Source of the DNA: Lachnospiraceae bacterium
Lineage (GTDB): Bacteria > Bacillota > Clostridia > Lachnospirales > Lachnospiraceae
Length of the DNA: 59,694 bases
Assembly (NCBI GenBank): GCA_017938405.1
Contig: JAGBBP010000037.1
Span: 1 to 59,694, forward strand
Direction: 5' to 3'
Part shown: positions 49,785-59,148 of the stretch, in pieces
Position numbering within the stretch: the first letter of the stretch is position 1
How the letters are laid out: every line of letters begins with the position of its first letter
Notes under the pieces: generated by a model
What the model saw: the letters and a program-made list of their open reading frames with translations, nothing else
Databases searched by the model: none
What the model was told of the DNA's origin: nothing
Made by a program: the position numbers and the translations under genes

Positions 49785-51143
49785 ATGAAAGAAAAGAAAT
49801 ACCTTAAATGGTACAACAAAGTCGGTTACGGTTCAGGGGATATTGCAGGTAATGTGGTATATGCGTTCCTCACCTCATTCGTAATGATTTACTTAACCGA
49901 CACAATAGGATTAAATTCCGGAATTGTAGGTACGTTGATTGCAATATCAAAACTGCTGGATGGTGTATCGGATGTGTTTTTCGGTTCGTTGATTGATAAG
50001 ACCAAGAGCAAGATGGGCAAAGCAAGACCTTGGATGTTCTACGGATTCTTTGGATGTGCGATTACCTTGTTCGGAGTATTTGCAATCCCGACCAACATCG
50101 GAAAGACCGCACAGTACGCATGGTTTTTTATCGCATACACCTTATTAAATGCAGTTTTTTATACAGCAAACAATATTGCATACGCTGCATTGACTTCTTT
50201 GGTAACAAAGAACAGCAAAGAGCGCGTAGAGATGGGTTCATTCCGGTTCATGTTCTCATTCGGTACTAACTTATTAATCCAGGCGATTACATTTGAAGCT
50301 GTTGAAGCGTTGGGTGGCGGAGCTTCCGCATGGAGAGTGATTGCGTTTATTTACTGTATCATCGGTATTATTACCAATACACTTTCTGCATTCTCGGTAA
50401 AAGAGCTTTCGGACGAAGAACTGAAAGAAGACGGAGATGTGGAAACGGAAGATAGTAAGCTTACATTCGGTCAGACATTTAAGCTGCTTTTATCCAACAG
50501 ATATTTTATAATGATTTGCGGAATCTACATTCTTCAGCAGTTGCGTGCCGCGATGTTATGTGTCGGTACATTCTTTATGACTTATGTACTTTTGAACCAG
50601 AAATTGTTCGGTGTGTTCTCCTGGGCAATTAATATCCCGTTAATCCTTGCACTGGCAATTACGCCTACATTAGTAGCAAAGATGAAGGGGATGTACAAGG
50701 TAAATAAATACAGTTATATTTTTGCAACCGTTTGTCGCTTGGGAATTGTGGCCGGCGGATATATGGGAAGTGTTCCGTTAATGCTTGTGTTTACGGTTTT
50801 GGCATCTCTCGGTGAAGGACCTTGGCAGGGCGATGTAGGTGCAGTGATTGCTTCCTGTTCCGAGCATACGTATCTTAAGAGCGGAAAAAGAATCGACGGC
50901 TCCATGTTCTCTTGTACGTCATTCGGAACAAAGCTCGGTGGCGGTATCGGTATCGCGCTCTCCGGATGGTTACTTGATATGAGCGGATATATTAACAACG
51001 GAGCGGTTCAGCCGGATAGTTGTATCAGTATGATGTGCGTGATGTACCTCTGGTTGCCGTTTGCATTTGACTTAATCATCACTATCATTCTTTCCTTCTT
51101 AAATGTGGAAAAAGCAAACATGAAGTTAAAAGAGAACAAGTAA
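49785..51143 (+). CDS. GPH-type sugar:cation symporter (MFS), probable galactoside importer
   Basis: A 452-aa, 12-helix transporter of the glycoside-pentoside-hexuronide:cation symporter family (MelB/LacS type). Typical pieces are KVGYGSGDIAGNVVYAFLTSFVMIYLTD, DGVSDVFFGSLIDKTKSKMGKARPW and the later GEGPWQGDVGAV. It lacks the C-terminal PTS IIA-like domain of LacS. As first gene of the lacLM-gal operon it probably imports lactose or other galactosides with Na+ or H+. GGAAGGAG precedes the ATG. Confidence 0.92.
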   Translation: MKEKKYLKWYNKVGYGSGDIAGNVVYAFLTSFVMIYLTDTIGLNSGIVGTLIAISKLLDGVSDVFFGSLIDKTKSKMGKARPWMFYGFFGCAITLFGVFAIPTNIGKTAQYAWFFIAYTLLNAVFYTANNIAYAALTSLVTKNSKERVEMGSFRFMFSFGTNLLIQAITFEAVEALGGGASAWRVIAFIYCIIGIITNTLSAFSVKELSDEELKEDGDVETEDSKLTFGQTFKLLLSNRYFIMICGIYILQQLRAAMLCVGTFFMTYVLLNQKLFGVFSWAINIPLILALAITPTLVAKMKGMYKVNKYSYIFATVCRLGIVAGGYMGSVPLMLVFTVLASLGEGPWQGDVGAVIASCSEHTYLKSGKRIDGSMFSCTSFGTKLGGGIGIALSGWLLDMSGYINNGAVQPDSCISMMCVMYLWLPFAFDLIITIILSFLNVEKANMKLKENK

Positions 51144-51200
51144 TGACAAAGGATAGCCTACGGAGTATTTTTGAGAAGCTATGCGGAAAGTGAGGACAAG

Positions 51201-53099
51201 ATGAACGCAGAGATTAAGTGGTTGGATAATCCGGAAGTGTTCCGGGTGAATCAGTTACCGGCGCACAGTGATCATTCGTTTTATGCGAGCTATGAAGAGC
51301 TGGAGGGAACGAACAGTTTGGTTCAGTCTTTGAACGGACAATGGGAGTTTTGTTACAGCAAGAATGTGAAAAGCAGACCGGTTAACTTTTACGAAGAAGA
51401 GTTTGATGCATCCGGATTCGATAAGATCACGGTCCCGGGGCACATTGAATTGGCAGGCTATGACAAGATTCGTTACATCAATACAATGTATCCGTGGGAA
51501 GGAAAGGAATATCGCCGCGGAGCATACAGCCATGAGATGATCGGTAACGGTGCCGGAATGTTCAGTGAGGCAGAATATAACCCGGTAGGTTCGTATATTA
51601 CGCGGTTTGATCTGGAGAAAGGTCTTATCGGAAAGAGAGTGTATATCTGTTTTGAGGGTGTAGAGCAGGCAATGTATGTTTGGTTAAACGGCCGGTTTGT
51701 CGGATACGCGGAAGATAGTTTTACACCATCGGAGTTTGATTTGACCCCGTATCTTAAGGAAACAGGAAATGTATTAGCAGTAGAAGTACACAAAATGAGC
51801 ACGGCATCCTTTTTAGAAGATCAGGATTTCTTCCGGTTCTTCGGTATTTTCCGGAATGTAACCTTAAAAGCATTACCGGAGGTGCACGTTGAGGATGTAT
51901 GGTTTCAGCCGGTCCTTCATTCGGATAATAAAAGCGGGAAGGTATCTGTAGAGGTTAAAGTGTCTGTCGCAAAAAAGCAAAATGTGGGAGCACGGTTCCT
52001 GTTAAAAGATAAGGATGGAAGTACCGTATGCGAAACGAAGTTTGTTCTGACAGAAGATGGCAAGATGTATATCGGTCAGACCGAAACGGAGATTTCCTCC
52101 ATTACTCCTTGGGACAATCATCAGCCGTATTTATACAGTGCATTTGTAGAGCTTACGGATGAGAACGGTAGATTAGCGGAAGTAGTTCCGTATCCAATCG
52201 GTTTCAGAAGAATTGAAATGATGGATAAAGTGATTTATCTGAATGGGAGGCGGTTGGTACTCGTGGGTGTGAACCGTCATGAATGGAGCCCGAGGACAGG
52301 ACGATGCATCGGCATGAGGGAGATGATTTCTGACTTAAATTGTATGCAGAAAAATAATCTTAATGCCGTGAGGACTTGTCATTATCCGGATCAGATTCCG
52401 TGGTATTACTTGTGTGATGAAGCAGGAATTTACGTAATGGCTGAGACGAATCTGGAAAGTCACGGAACCTTTCAGAAGTTGGGCGCAGTGGAACCGTCCT
52501 GTAACATACCGGGTTCTCTCCCGCAGTGGAAAGAAGCGGTAGTAGACCGGGCAAGAACCAATTATGAGACTTTTAAAAATCATGTATCTGTGTTGTTCTG
52601 GTCCTTGGGAAACGAGTCCTATGCCGGAGATGATATCGAAGCAATGAATACCTACTTTAAAGAACAGAAGGACGGACGTCTGGTACATTATGAAGGAGTG
52701 ATTCATAACAGGGGGTATGAGGATACCATCTCGGATGTAGAAAGCCGTATGTATGCAAAACCTGCAGAGATAGAGGAATATCTGAGCAATCAGCCGAAAA
52801 AACCTTACATTCTTTGTGAGTTCATGCATGATATGGGAAATTCCCTGGGAGGTTTAGGCTCTTATATGAAGCTTATTGACAAATATGAGATGTACCAGGG
52901 TGGTTTTATCTGGGATTTTATCGATCAGGCGTTATTTGTAAAGGACGAGGTAACCGGAAAGGAAGTGCTCCGCTATGGAGGAGATTTCGATGACAGACCT
53001 TCCGATTATGAGTTTTCGGGAAACGGAATTGTATTTGCGGACCGTAAGGAGAAGCCGGCGATGCAGGAAGTGAGGTACTATTATGGATTATACAAATAA
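51201..53099 (+). CDS. lacL: Beta-galactosidase large subunit (GH2)
   Basis: A 632-aa protein that equals the N-terminal two thirds of a LacZ-type GH2 enzyme, the usual size of LacL (about 625-630). The sugar-binding domain starts at NPEVFRVNQLPAHSDHSFY, the catalytic acid/base Glu lies in WSLGNESYAGDD (near 472) and the nucleophile Glu in YILCEFMHDMGNS (near 539). It needs LacM to complete the active enzyme that splits lactose into glucose and galactose. I use ATG 51201 (GTGAGGA upstream); an upstream in-frame ATG at 51171 has no ribosome site. It overlaps lacM by 17 nt. Confidence 0.94.
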   Translation: MNAEIKWLDNPEVFRVNQLPAHSDHSFYASYEELEGTNSLVQSLNGQWEFCYSKNVKSRPVNFYEEEFDASGFDKITVPGHIELAGYDKIRYINTMYPWEGKEYRRGAYSHEMIGNGAGMFSEAEYNPVGSYITRFDLEKGLIGKRVYICFEGVEQAMYVWLNGRFVGYAEDSFTPSEFDLTPYLKETGNVLAVEVHKMSTASFLEDQDFFRFFGIFRNVTLKALPEVHVEDVWFQPVLHSDNKSGKVSVEVKVSVAKKQNVGARFLLKDKDGSTVCETKFVLTEDGKMYIGQTETEISSITPWDNHQPYLYSAFVELTDENGRLAEVVPYPIGFRRIEMMDKVIYLNGRRLVLVGVNRHEWSPRTGRCIGMREMISDLNCMQKNNLNAVRTCHYPDQIPWYYLCDEAGIYVMAETNLESHGTFQKLGAVEPSCNIPGSLPQWKEAVVDRARTNYETFKNHVSVLFWSLGNESYAGDDIEAMNTYFKEQKDGRLVHYEGVIHNRGYEDTISDVESRMYAKPAEIEEYLSNQPKKPYILCEFMHDMGNSLGGLGSYMKLIDKYEMYQGGFIWDFIDQALFVKDEVTGKEVLRYGGDFDDRPSDYEFSGNGIVFADRKEKPAMQEVRYYYGLYK

Positions 53100-54039
53100 G
53101 ATGCCGTTAAGAGTTGTGTACGGAGACTTTACGTTGGGAGTTCACGGTGAAGGCTTTGACTATATTTTTTCTTATGCACAGGGCGGTCTGGAATCCATTG
53201 TAAAAAATGGATACGAATGGCTGTACCGTTGTCCGAAGCCGACATTTTGGAGAGCCTTAACGGACAATGACAGAGGAAGTAAGTTCCATATCAAAAGCGG
53301 AAGCTGGCTTGCGGCGGATATGTTTGTTGATTGTATCGACACAGCGGTTACGGTAGACGGAGTTTTCCAAGGGAAACCTTGTGCACCGGAGAACAATCGC
53401 TACGGTTCCGATGTGTACGCAAAGGAGGTCGCCGTTTCCTTCACTTATGAGACCGTTACATCACCTTCTACCACAGTAAAGGTAACCTATTGTGTAGATG
53501 GAACAGGAAGAATTACAGTGAAGGTGCATTATGTGGGAGTAAAGGGGCTTCCGCAATTACCGGTTTTTGGACTGCGTTTCGTAATGCCTACCCTTGCGGA
53601 TAAGTATATTTATAAAGGATTATCGGGAGAAACCTATCCGGACCGGAAAGCTGGGGCGGTAAAGGGCGTGTATGAGGTTGATAATTTGAGTTTAACACCG
53701 TATCTGGTTCCGCAGGATTGTGGGGTGAAAATGGATACGGAGTGGGTGGAGATTGTGAGACATACCTGTCTTGATAACAGTAGGAAGGATGATTCGGCCC
53801 AGATGCTACGATTTGAAATGACAGACAAAGCGTTTGCGTTTTCCTGTCTGCCGTATACCGCTGCCGAGATTGAAAATGCAACCCATCAGGAAGAACTGCC
53901 ACCGGCAAGAAGAACGGTTCTGTGTGTATACGGAGCGGTAAGAGGTGTCGGAGGAATCGATAGCTGGGGAAGCGATGTGGAAGAGGACTACCATATCAGT
54001 GCGGAACAGGATATTTGTTACACATTTTCTATGTGTTAA
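53083..54039 (+). CDS. lacM: Beta-galactosidase small subunit
   Basis: A 318-aa protein equal to domain 5 of LacZ (beta-galactosidase small chain). It contains YEWLYRCPKPTFWRALTDNDRGSKF and the late TYPDRKAGAVKGVYE, both hallmarks of the domain that lines the active site of the large subunit. The length is normal for LacM. The 17-nt overlap with lacL suggests translational coupling and equal amounts. galK follows after 50 nt. Confidence 0.93.
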   Translation: MDYTNKMPLRVVYGDFTLGVHGEGFDYIFSYAQGGLESIVKNGYEWLYRCPKPTFWRALTDNDRGSKFHIKSGSWLAADMFVDCIDTAVTVDGVFQGKPCAPENNRYGSDVYAKEVAVSFTYETVTSPSTTVKVTYCVDGTGRITVKVHYVGVKGLPQLPVFGLRFVMPTLADKYIYKGLSGETYPDRKAGAVKGVYEVDNLSLTPYLVPQDCGVKMDTEWVEIVRHTCLDNSRKDDSAQMLRFEMTDKAFAFSCLPYTAAEIENATHQEELPPARRTVLCVYGAVRGVGGIDSWGSDVEEDYHISAEQDICYTFSMC

Positions 54040-54089
54040 AGAAAATGTACGGAAGAACTTGCCGGTTTTCGGAAAGGAGACATTTGAGA

Positions 54090-55367
54090 ATGCTTACGGG
54101 AACGTTAATTGAGAAGCTTCAAAGCGGTGATATGGATGGTATATTGTCGGATGTGTATGTGGATGATTCTAAGGTGGAATACCAGAGAAACCGGTATAGA
54201 AACACAATCCGAAAATTCGAAACGTATTACGGGTCCGGTGAGGTCACTTTATTTAGTGCACCGGGGCGAAGCGAAATCGGAGGAAATCATACGGATCATC
54301 AACAGGGAGAGGTGTTAGCTGCCTCCGTTAATTTGGATACCCTGGGAGTAGCCCGGGCAACAGCGGATAACATCATAAGAGTAATTTCCGATGATAGTAA
54401 AGAGATGGTTATTTCATTGGAGGATGTATCCGTTAAGTTGAAGGAAAAGGGAACTACCACCGCGTTGATTAAAGGTGTGGTAGAAGGATTTGTAGAGAAT
54501 GGTTATCAGGTAGGCGGCTTCTGTGCTTATATTACCAGTGATGTATTAATCGGAGCGGGGCTTTCCTCCTCCGCAGCGTTTGAAACTTTGATCGGTACTA
54601 TTTTATCCGGTCTTTATAATGACATGAGAGTTTCTCCGGTGGAGATTGCCATGATTGGGCAGTTTGCGGAAAATGTGTATTTCGGAAAGCCGTGCGGATT
54701 GATGGACCAGATGGCGTGTTCCGTCGGAAATCTGGTATATATTGACTTTAAGGATCCGGCAAATCCCAAGGTGGAAAAGGTGGCAGCGGATATGGATTCA
54801 TTCGGGTACAGTTTGTGTATTACGGATACGAAGGGGTCTCATGCGGACTTAACCGATGAATACGCGGCGGTTCCTAAGGAAATGAAAAAGGTTGCAGGGT
54901 ATTTCGGAAAGAATGTGATGCGGGAAGTGACCGCAAAAGAGGTACTAAAGGAGATTCATACCCTCAGATCTTTGTATGGGGATCGCTGTGTCTTAAGAGC
55001 CTTTCATTTTATCACCGAGAACGAAAGGGTGCAAAAGGAAGTGAATGCCTTAAAGGATGGAGATATCAATCAGTTTCTGAAGTTGGTAAAAGCGTCCGGA
55101 GATTCCTCGTATAAGTATTTACAGAATGTATATTCCAATAAGGATTTAAAAAACCAGAATGTATCCGTGGCACTGATGATAAGCGAGATGCTGTTGGGAG
55201 AGGCAGGCGTAAGCAGGGTACACGGAGGCGGATTTGCAGGGACGATACAAGCTTTTGTAAAAAGAGAGCATGTACCGGAGTACAAGAGAGGAATGGATGC
55301 GGTATTCGGTGACGGTGCCTGCAGTGATTTGCGAATTCGGAAATACGGCGGAATCAAGGTGATATAG
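54090..55367 (+). CDS. galK: Galactokinase
   Basis: A 425-aa GHMP kinase that phosphorylates galactose at C1, the first Leloir step. It carries the galactokinase signature FSAPGRSEIGGNHTDHQQGEV, the ATP loop LIGAGLSSSAAFE and the C-terminal VHGGGFAGTIQAFV. It is some 35 residues longer at the N-terminus than classical GalK, as in other Lachnospiraceae-like enzymes. The ATG at 54090 has AAAGGAG upstream; the frame is open back to 54015 but without a ribosome site. Confidence 0.94.
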   Translation: MLTGTLIEKLQSGDMDGILSDVYVDDSKVEYQRNRYRNTIRKFETYYGSGEVTLFSAPGRSEIGGNHTDHQQGEVLAASVNLDTLGVARATADNIIRVISDDSKEMVISLEDVSVKLKEKGTTTALIKGVVEGFVENGYQVGGFCAYITSDVLIGAGLSSSAAFETLIGTILSGLYNDMRVSPVEIAMIGQFAENVYFGKPCGLMDQMACSVGNLVYIDFKDPANPKVEKVAADMDSFGYSLCITDTKGSHADLTDEYAAVPKEMKKVAGYFGKNVMREVTAKEVLKEIHTLRSLYGDRCVLRAFHFITENERVQKEVNALKDGDINQFLKLVKASGDSSYKYLQNVYSNKDLKNQNVSVALMISEMLLGEAGVSRVHGGGFAGTIQAFVKREHVPEYKRGMDAVFGDGACSDLRIRKYGGIKVI

Positions 55368-55380
55368 GAGGTAAGGGAAG

Positions 55381-56370
55381 ATGAAGATTTTAGTATTAGG
55401 CGGAGCCGGCTATATCGGTTCTCATACGGTTTATGAGTTGATTGATGCGGGACATGATGTGGTTGTGGCGGATAATTTGTTGACCGGCTTTCGGGAAGCG
55501 GTGCATCCTAAGGCAACCTTCTATGAAGGAGATATCAGAGACAGTTTTTTTCTGGATACACTTTTTTCGAAAGAAAAGATTGACGGTGTGATTCATTTTG
55601 CTGCCAGTTCCCAGGTGGGAGAAAGTATGACAAACCCGCTCAAGTATTACAATAACAATTTATGCGGAACGGAGACTTTGTTGGAAAGTATGGTTGCACA
55701 CGGTGTAGACAAGATTGTTTTTTCCTCTACAGCGGCCACCTACGGAGAACCGGAACGTATTCCGATTGCAGAGACTGACCGGACAGAACCGACGAACTGT
55801 TACGGGGAGACAAAGCTGGCAATGGAAAAGATGTTCCGTTGGACGGCACAGGCACACCCGTTGCGCTATGTTTCGTTACGCTATTTTAATGCTTGCGGAG
55901 CGCATCCGAACGGACAAATTGGAGAAGCCCATAATCCGGAAACGCATCTGATTCCCTTAATCTTACAGGTGCCGAACGGAAAACGGGAGGCGATTTCCGT
56001 ATTTGGTACGGATTATGATACCAAGGACGGCACTTGTGTCCGCGACTATATTCACGTGAATGATTTGGCACAGGCGCACATTCTGGCAATGCAGTATTTG
56101 GCTGAAGGTGGAAAAAGCGATATTTTCAATCTCGGAAACGGTGTGGGCTTTACGGTGAAGGAGGTTGTGGAAACCGCACGGAAGGTAACCGGCCATCCGA
56201 TTCCGTTAAAAGAAGAACCGCGCAGGGCAGGGGATCCATCCACATTGATTGCATCCAGTGAAAAGGCGAAGCGGGTTCTCGGCTGGAAGCCGAAGTATGA
56301 TGATTTGGAAACGATTGTTTCTACTGCATGGAATTGGCATCAGGCACACCCGGAGGGGTATACAAAGTAA
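55381..56370 (+). CDS. galE: UDP-glucose 4-epimerase
   Basis: A 329-aa short-chain dehydrogenase-type enzyme that interconverts UDP-galactose and UDP-glucose with bound NAD+. It shows the NAD motif LGGAGYIGSH (residues 6-15), FSSTAATYGEP and the catalytic Tyr141/Lys145 in NCYGETKLAMEK. AGGAGG precedes the ATG, 13 nt after galK. The length is normal. It completes the Leloir pathway with galK and galT. Confidence 0.96.
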   Translation: MKILVLGGAGYIGSHTVYELIDAGHDVVVADNLLTGFREAVHPKATFYEGDIRDSFFLDTLFSKEKIDGVIHFAASSQVGESMTNPLKYYNNNLCGTETLLESMVAHGVDKIVFSSTAATYGEPERIPIAETDRTEPTNCYGETKLAMEKMFRWTAQAHPLRYVSLRYFNACGAHPNGQIGEAHNPETHLIPLILQVPNGKREAISVFGTDYDTKDGTCVRDYIHVNDLAQAHILAMQYLAEGGKSDIFNLGNGVGFTVKEVVETARKVTGHPIPLKEEPRRAGDPSTLIASSEKAKRVLGWKPKYDDLETIVSTAWNWHQAHPEGYTK

Positions 56371-56380
56371 GGAGGAACGG

Positions 56381-57868
56381 ATGGTGATTCAAAATCTGAT
56401 ATCGGAACTGATCTGCTACGGAACAGCAACCGGACTTGTGGCGAAAGAAGATAAAATATATGTAACAAACCGGTTGTTGGAATTGTTTGAAGTCATGGAA
56501 TATGAAAGTACAGATGTACAGCCCCGGGAAGTAGCCCATATTTTAAATGATATGACGGAGTATGCGTTAAAGACCGGGTTACTATCTGAGGATACCGTTA
56601 CCGAACGGGATTTGTTTGATACAAAGGTAATGGGGCTTTTGACGCCACCGCCTTCCGTTGTCAGGGAAAAATTTGAAGCCTGTTATAAAATCGGTCCGAA
56701 GAAAGCCACCGAATACTTCTTTGATTTCAGTAATGCTACGAATTATATCAGAAGAGATCGGATTAAGAAGGATGAGAAGTGGCAGACAGAGACTGAATAC
56801 GGGACAATCGATATTACGATTAATTTGTCAAAGCCGGAAAAGGACCCACGGGAGATAGCAAAGGCCGGAAAGGTAAAGCAGACGGGTTATCCAAGCTGTT
56901 TATTATGCAAGGAAAATGAAGGCTATGCCGGTCACCTTTCGCATCCGGCAAGACAGAATCATCGTGTGATTCCGGTAACATTGGCGGGGCAACAATACTA
57001 TTTACAATATTCGCCGTATGTGTATTACAATGAGCACTGCATCGTTTTTCATGAGGAGCATATTCCGATGAAAATCAACCGGGAAGTATTTGTAAAGCTG
57101 TTGGATTTTGTAAAGCAGTTTCCGCACTATACGGTGGGGTCCAATGCCGATTTGCCGATTGTGGGGGGGTCCATTTTAAGCCATGACCATTTTCAGGGCG
57201 GTGCATATACCTTTGCAATGGCAAAGGCACCGTATGAATCCATGTTCACGTTAACGGATTATACAGACGTGACAGCAGGGATTGTGAAATGGCCGATGTC
57301 GGTTATTCGGTTACAAAGCAGCAGTGCAGAACGTCTGGCAGAGGCATCCAATCACATTTTGGAAGTTTGGCAGACCTACACGGATGAGGCAGCCTTTCTC
57401 TTTTGTGAGACAGACGGGGTACCTCATAATACCATAACACCGATTGCAAGAAAAAACGGAGATCTGTTTGAAATGGATTTGGTGCTTCGGAATAATATAA
57501 CCACGAAAGAAAAACCGTGGGGCGTATATCATCCGGATGAGAGATTGCACCATATCAAAAAAGAAAATATCGGGTTGATAGAGGTAATGGGGTTGGCTGT
57601 GTTGCCGGCAAGATTAAAAAGAGAACTGGGTATTTTGGCAGATGCGATTATAGAAGGAAAAGACATTCGCGCCATTGAGGAAGTGAAAAAACATGCGGAC
57701 TGGGTAGACGAGTGGCGTGGGCAGTACATCATTACAGCAGATAATATTACGGAGATTCTTCGGAAAGAAGTTTCCAAGCGGTTTGTGCAAGTGTTGGAAT
57801 GCGCAGGGGTATATCAATGTACAGAAGAAGGAAGAGAGGCCTTCGGACGATTTCTTAGTAACTTGTAA
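56381..57868 (+). CDS. galT: Galactose-1-phosphate uridylyltransferase, Firmicutes type (class II)
   Basis: A 495-aa protein that exchanges UMP between UDP-glucose and galactose-1-phosphate. It belongs to the longer Firmicutes class: NTYFDFSNATNYIRRDRI-like YFFDFSNATNYIRRD, CLLCKENEGYAGHLSHPARQNHR and the active-site SHDHFQGGAY. AAGGAGG overlaps the galE stop and lies before ATG 56381; the frame is open upstream inside galE but that part is not used. Fourth sugar-converting gene of the operon. Confidence 0.95.
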   Translation: MVIQNLISELICYGTATGLVAKEDKIYVTNRLLELFEVMEYESTDVQPREVAHILNDMTEYALKTGLLSEDTVTERDLFDTKVMGLLTPPPSVVREKFEACYKIGPKKATEYFFDFSNATNYIRRDRIKKDEKWQTETEYGTIDITINLSKPEKDPREIAKAGKVKQTGYPSCLLCKENEGYAGHLSHPARQNHRVIPVTLAGQQYYLQYSPYVYYNEHCIVFHEEHIPMKINREVFVKLLDFVKQFPHYTVGSNADLPIVGGSILSHDHFQGGAYTFAMAKAPYESMFTLTDYTDVTAGIVKWPMSVIRLQSSSAERLAEASNHILEVWQTYTDEAAFLFCETDGVPHNTITPIARKNGDLFEMDLVLRNNITTKEKPWGVYHPDERLHHIKKENIGLIEVMGLAVLPARLKRELGILADAIIEGKDIRAIEEVKKHADWVDEWRGQYIITADNITEILRKEVSKRFVQVLECAGVYQCTEEGREAFGRFLSNL

Positions 57869-57941
57869 CCATATGGTGCAGGAAGAAAACGGTGTGATTC
57901 GTTGTCAGGCAGCGTAATCAGAAAAAGAGGAGTTGGTTTCG

Positions 57942-58739
57942 ATGCTGTTAACGTATGAAAATAAGCAGGATGGTATTGTGGTAGAAAACAAGACATCGGT
58001 ACATGTTCCGCCGCACCTGCATGAGGCAGTTGAGATGCTCTATGTTACTTCCGGAACGGTGGAGTTGGGAGTGGGGCAGGAACTGTATCACATGGAAACA
58101 GGAGATTTTGCCGTGGTTTTTCCCAATGTGATTCATCATTATCAGGTATTCGGTAACGGAAAGAATACAGGATTATATTTATTCTTTGAACCGGCACTGG
58201 TGCCGCTATATTATGATGAGTTGCAAAAATATTGTCCGATATATCCTGTAATTCAGAAACAGAATCTGAACGGCGATGTGGTAAGTGCCATTCAAACGCT
58301 GGCTGGATCGGAGTGTGAGAATACAATGTTGGTACAGGCATATGTGCAATTAATCATGGCCCATGTGCTTTCGAAAATGAAGATGACCGGCAAAGAAACG
58401 GTAGGAGGTGATGATATTATTTATAAGGCGGTAGAATATGTAGCGAAAAACTACCGCGAAGCAATCTGTCTGGATAAAATGGCATATGATTTAGGGGTAA
58501 GTAAGTATGTGTTATCCAGGATGTTTGCAAAAACCTTTCACTGTAATTTTAATCAGTACATTAACAGTGTAAGAATTAATTATGCAACCGCTATGTTAGA
58601 GTGTTCTAAGGAAACCATAACTAATATTTGTTTAGACTGTGGATTTGAAAGTCAGAGAACCTTTAACCGGGCGTTTAAAGAAAGACATAAAATGACTCCA
58701 AGAGAGTATCGCAACAAAGTAACCACAGTAAATAATTAG
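57942..58739 (+). CDS. AraC family transcriptional regulator (end of gal operon)
   Basis: A 265-aa protein with an N-terminal cupin domain (HVPPHLHEAVEMLYVTSGTVEL and HYQVF) and a C-terminal AraC HTH pair (about 165-262; MAYDLGVSKYVLSRMFAKTF and ITNICLDCGFESQRTFNRAFKERHKMTPREYR). The ATG at 57942 has GAGGAG 9 nt upstream; a TTG at 57933 overlaps that site. It follows galT by 73 nt in the same direction and may be the second regulator of the lactose/galactose genes. Confidence 0.9.
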   Translation: MLLTYENKQDGIVVENKTSVHVPPHLHEAVEMLYVTSGTVELGVGQELYHMETGDFAVVFPNVIHHYQVFGNGKNTGLYLFFEPALVPLYYDELQKYCPIYPVIQKQNLNGDVVSAIQTLAGSECENTMLVQAYVQLIMAHVLSKMKMTGKETVGGDDIIYKAVEYVAKNYREAICLDKMAYDLGVSKYVLSRMFAKTFHCNFNQYINSVRINYATAMLECSKETITNICLDCGFESQRTFNRAFKERHKMTPREYRNKVTTVNN

Positions 58740-58762
58740 AAGACAAACAGGAGGTATGAATC

Positions 58763-58992
58763 ATGAGAACAGTACAGATTTCACTTAATCACATTGACAA
58801 CATCAAGAATTTTGTAAACGGGATTGCTAAGTTTGATAATGAGTTTGATTTGGTATCGGGAAGATATGTAGTGAATGCAAGGTCTATTATGGGGAATTTA
58901 GCTTGGATCTTTCGAAGCCGGTCAACCTGACCATTCATAAGGATGAGGAAATGGATGAAGTTATGACGGCGCTGCAACCATACCTCGTTTAA
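58763..58992 (+). pseudogene. HPr-like protein gene with one-base frameshift
   Basis: A strong ribosome site (AGGAGG) precedes ATG 58763. The first 45 codons read as an HPr-family protein of the kind common in Lachnospiraceae: FVNGIAKFDNEFDLVSGRYVVNARSIMGN with the Ser (residue 41) matching the HPr regulatory serine region. After GGGAATTTAG (58891-58900) the frame ends at a TGA near 58930. Adding one T to the TTT run restores SLDLSKPVNLTIHKDEEMDE and the stop at 58990-58992. A classical His15 site is not present. It is either a pseudogene or a sequencing error in a short homopolymer. Confidence 0.78.
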
Positions 58993-59045
58993 GGGGCCGG
59001 GAGAGGATATATCATTTTGTATAACCCTTTATACTTTTTTGGTTA

Positions 59046-59074
59046 TTCTCAAATTGAAAAAAGATTGTTAAAAT
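59046..59074 (+). promoter_or_regulatory. Promoter of adhE
   Basis: TTCTCA (59046-59051), 17-bp spacer, TAAAAT (59069-59074), overlapping the first Rex-like site. A hairpin GCCTCA-GAGA-TGAGGC (59082-59097) lies at the start of the transcript. Confidence 0.55.
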
Positions 59075-59082
59075 AATAACAG
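59065..59082. promoter_or_regulatory. Rex-like operator 1
   Basis: TTGTTA-AAATAA-TAACAG matches the clostridial Rex site TTGTTAANNNNTTAACAA in 11-12 positions and overlaps the -10. Rex represses fermentation genes such as adhE when NADH is low. Confidence 0.6.
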
Positions 59083-59115
59083 CCTCAGAGATGAGGCAAA
59101 ATTAAAAACAGAGTA

Positions 59116-59131
59116 TGTTAAAAAAATAACA
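59116..59131. promoter_or_regulatory. Rex-like operator 2
   Basis: TGTTA-AAAAAA-TAACA is a perfect dyad of the same kind, located in the leader just before the adhE ribosome site (AGGAGG, 59137-59142). Confidence 0.55.
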
Positions 59132-59148
59132 ATACAGGAGGATAAGTT

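Noticed and set aside
49588..49788. 66-codon plus-strand ORF before the sugar symporter
   Set aside because: It runs through the operator and promoter region and has no ribosome site.
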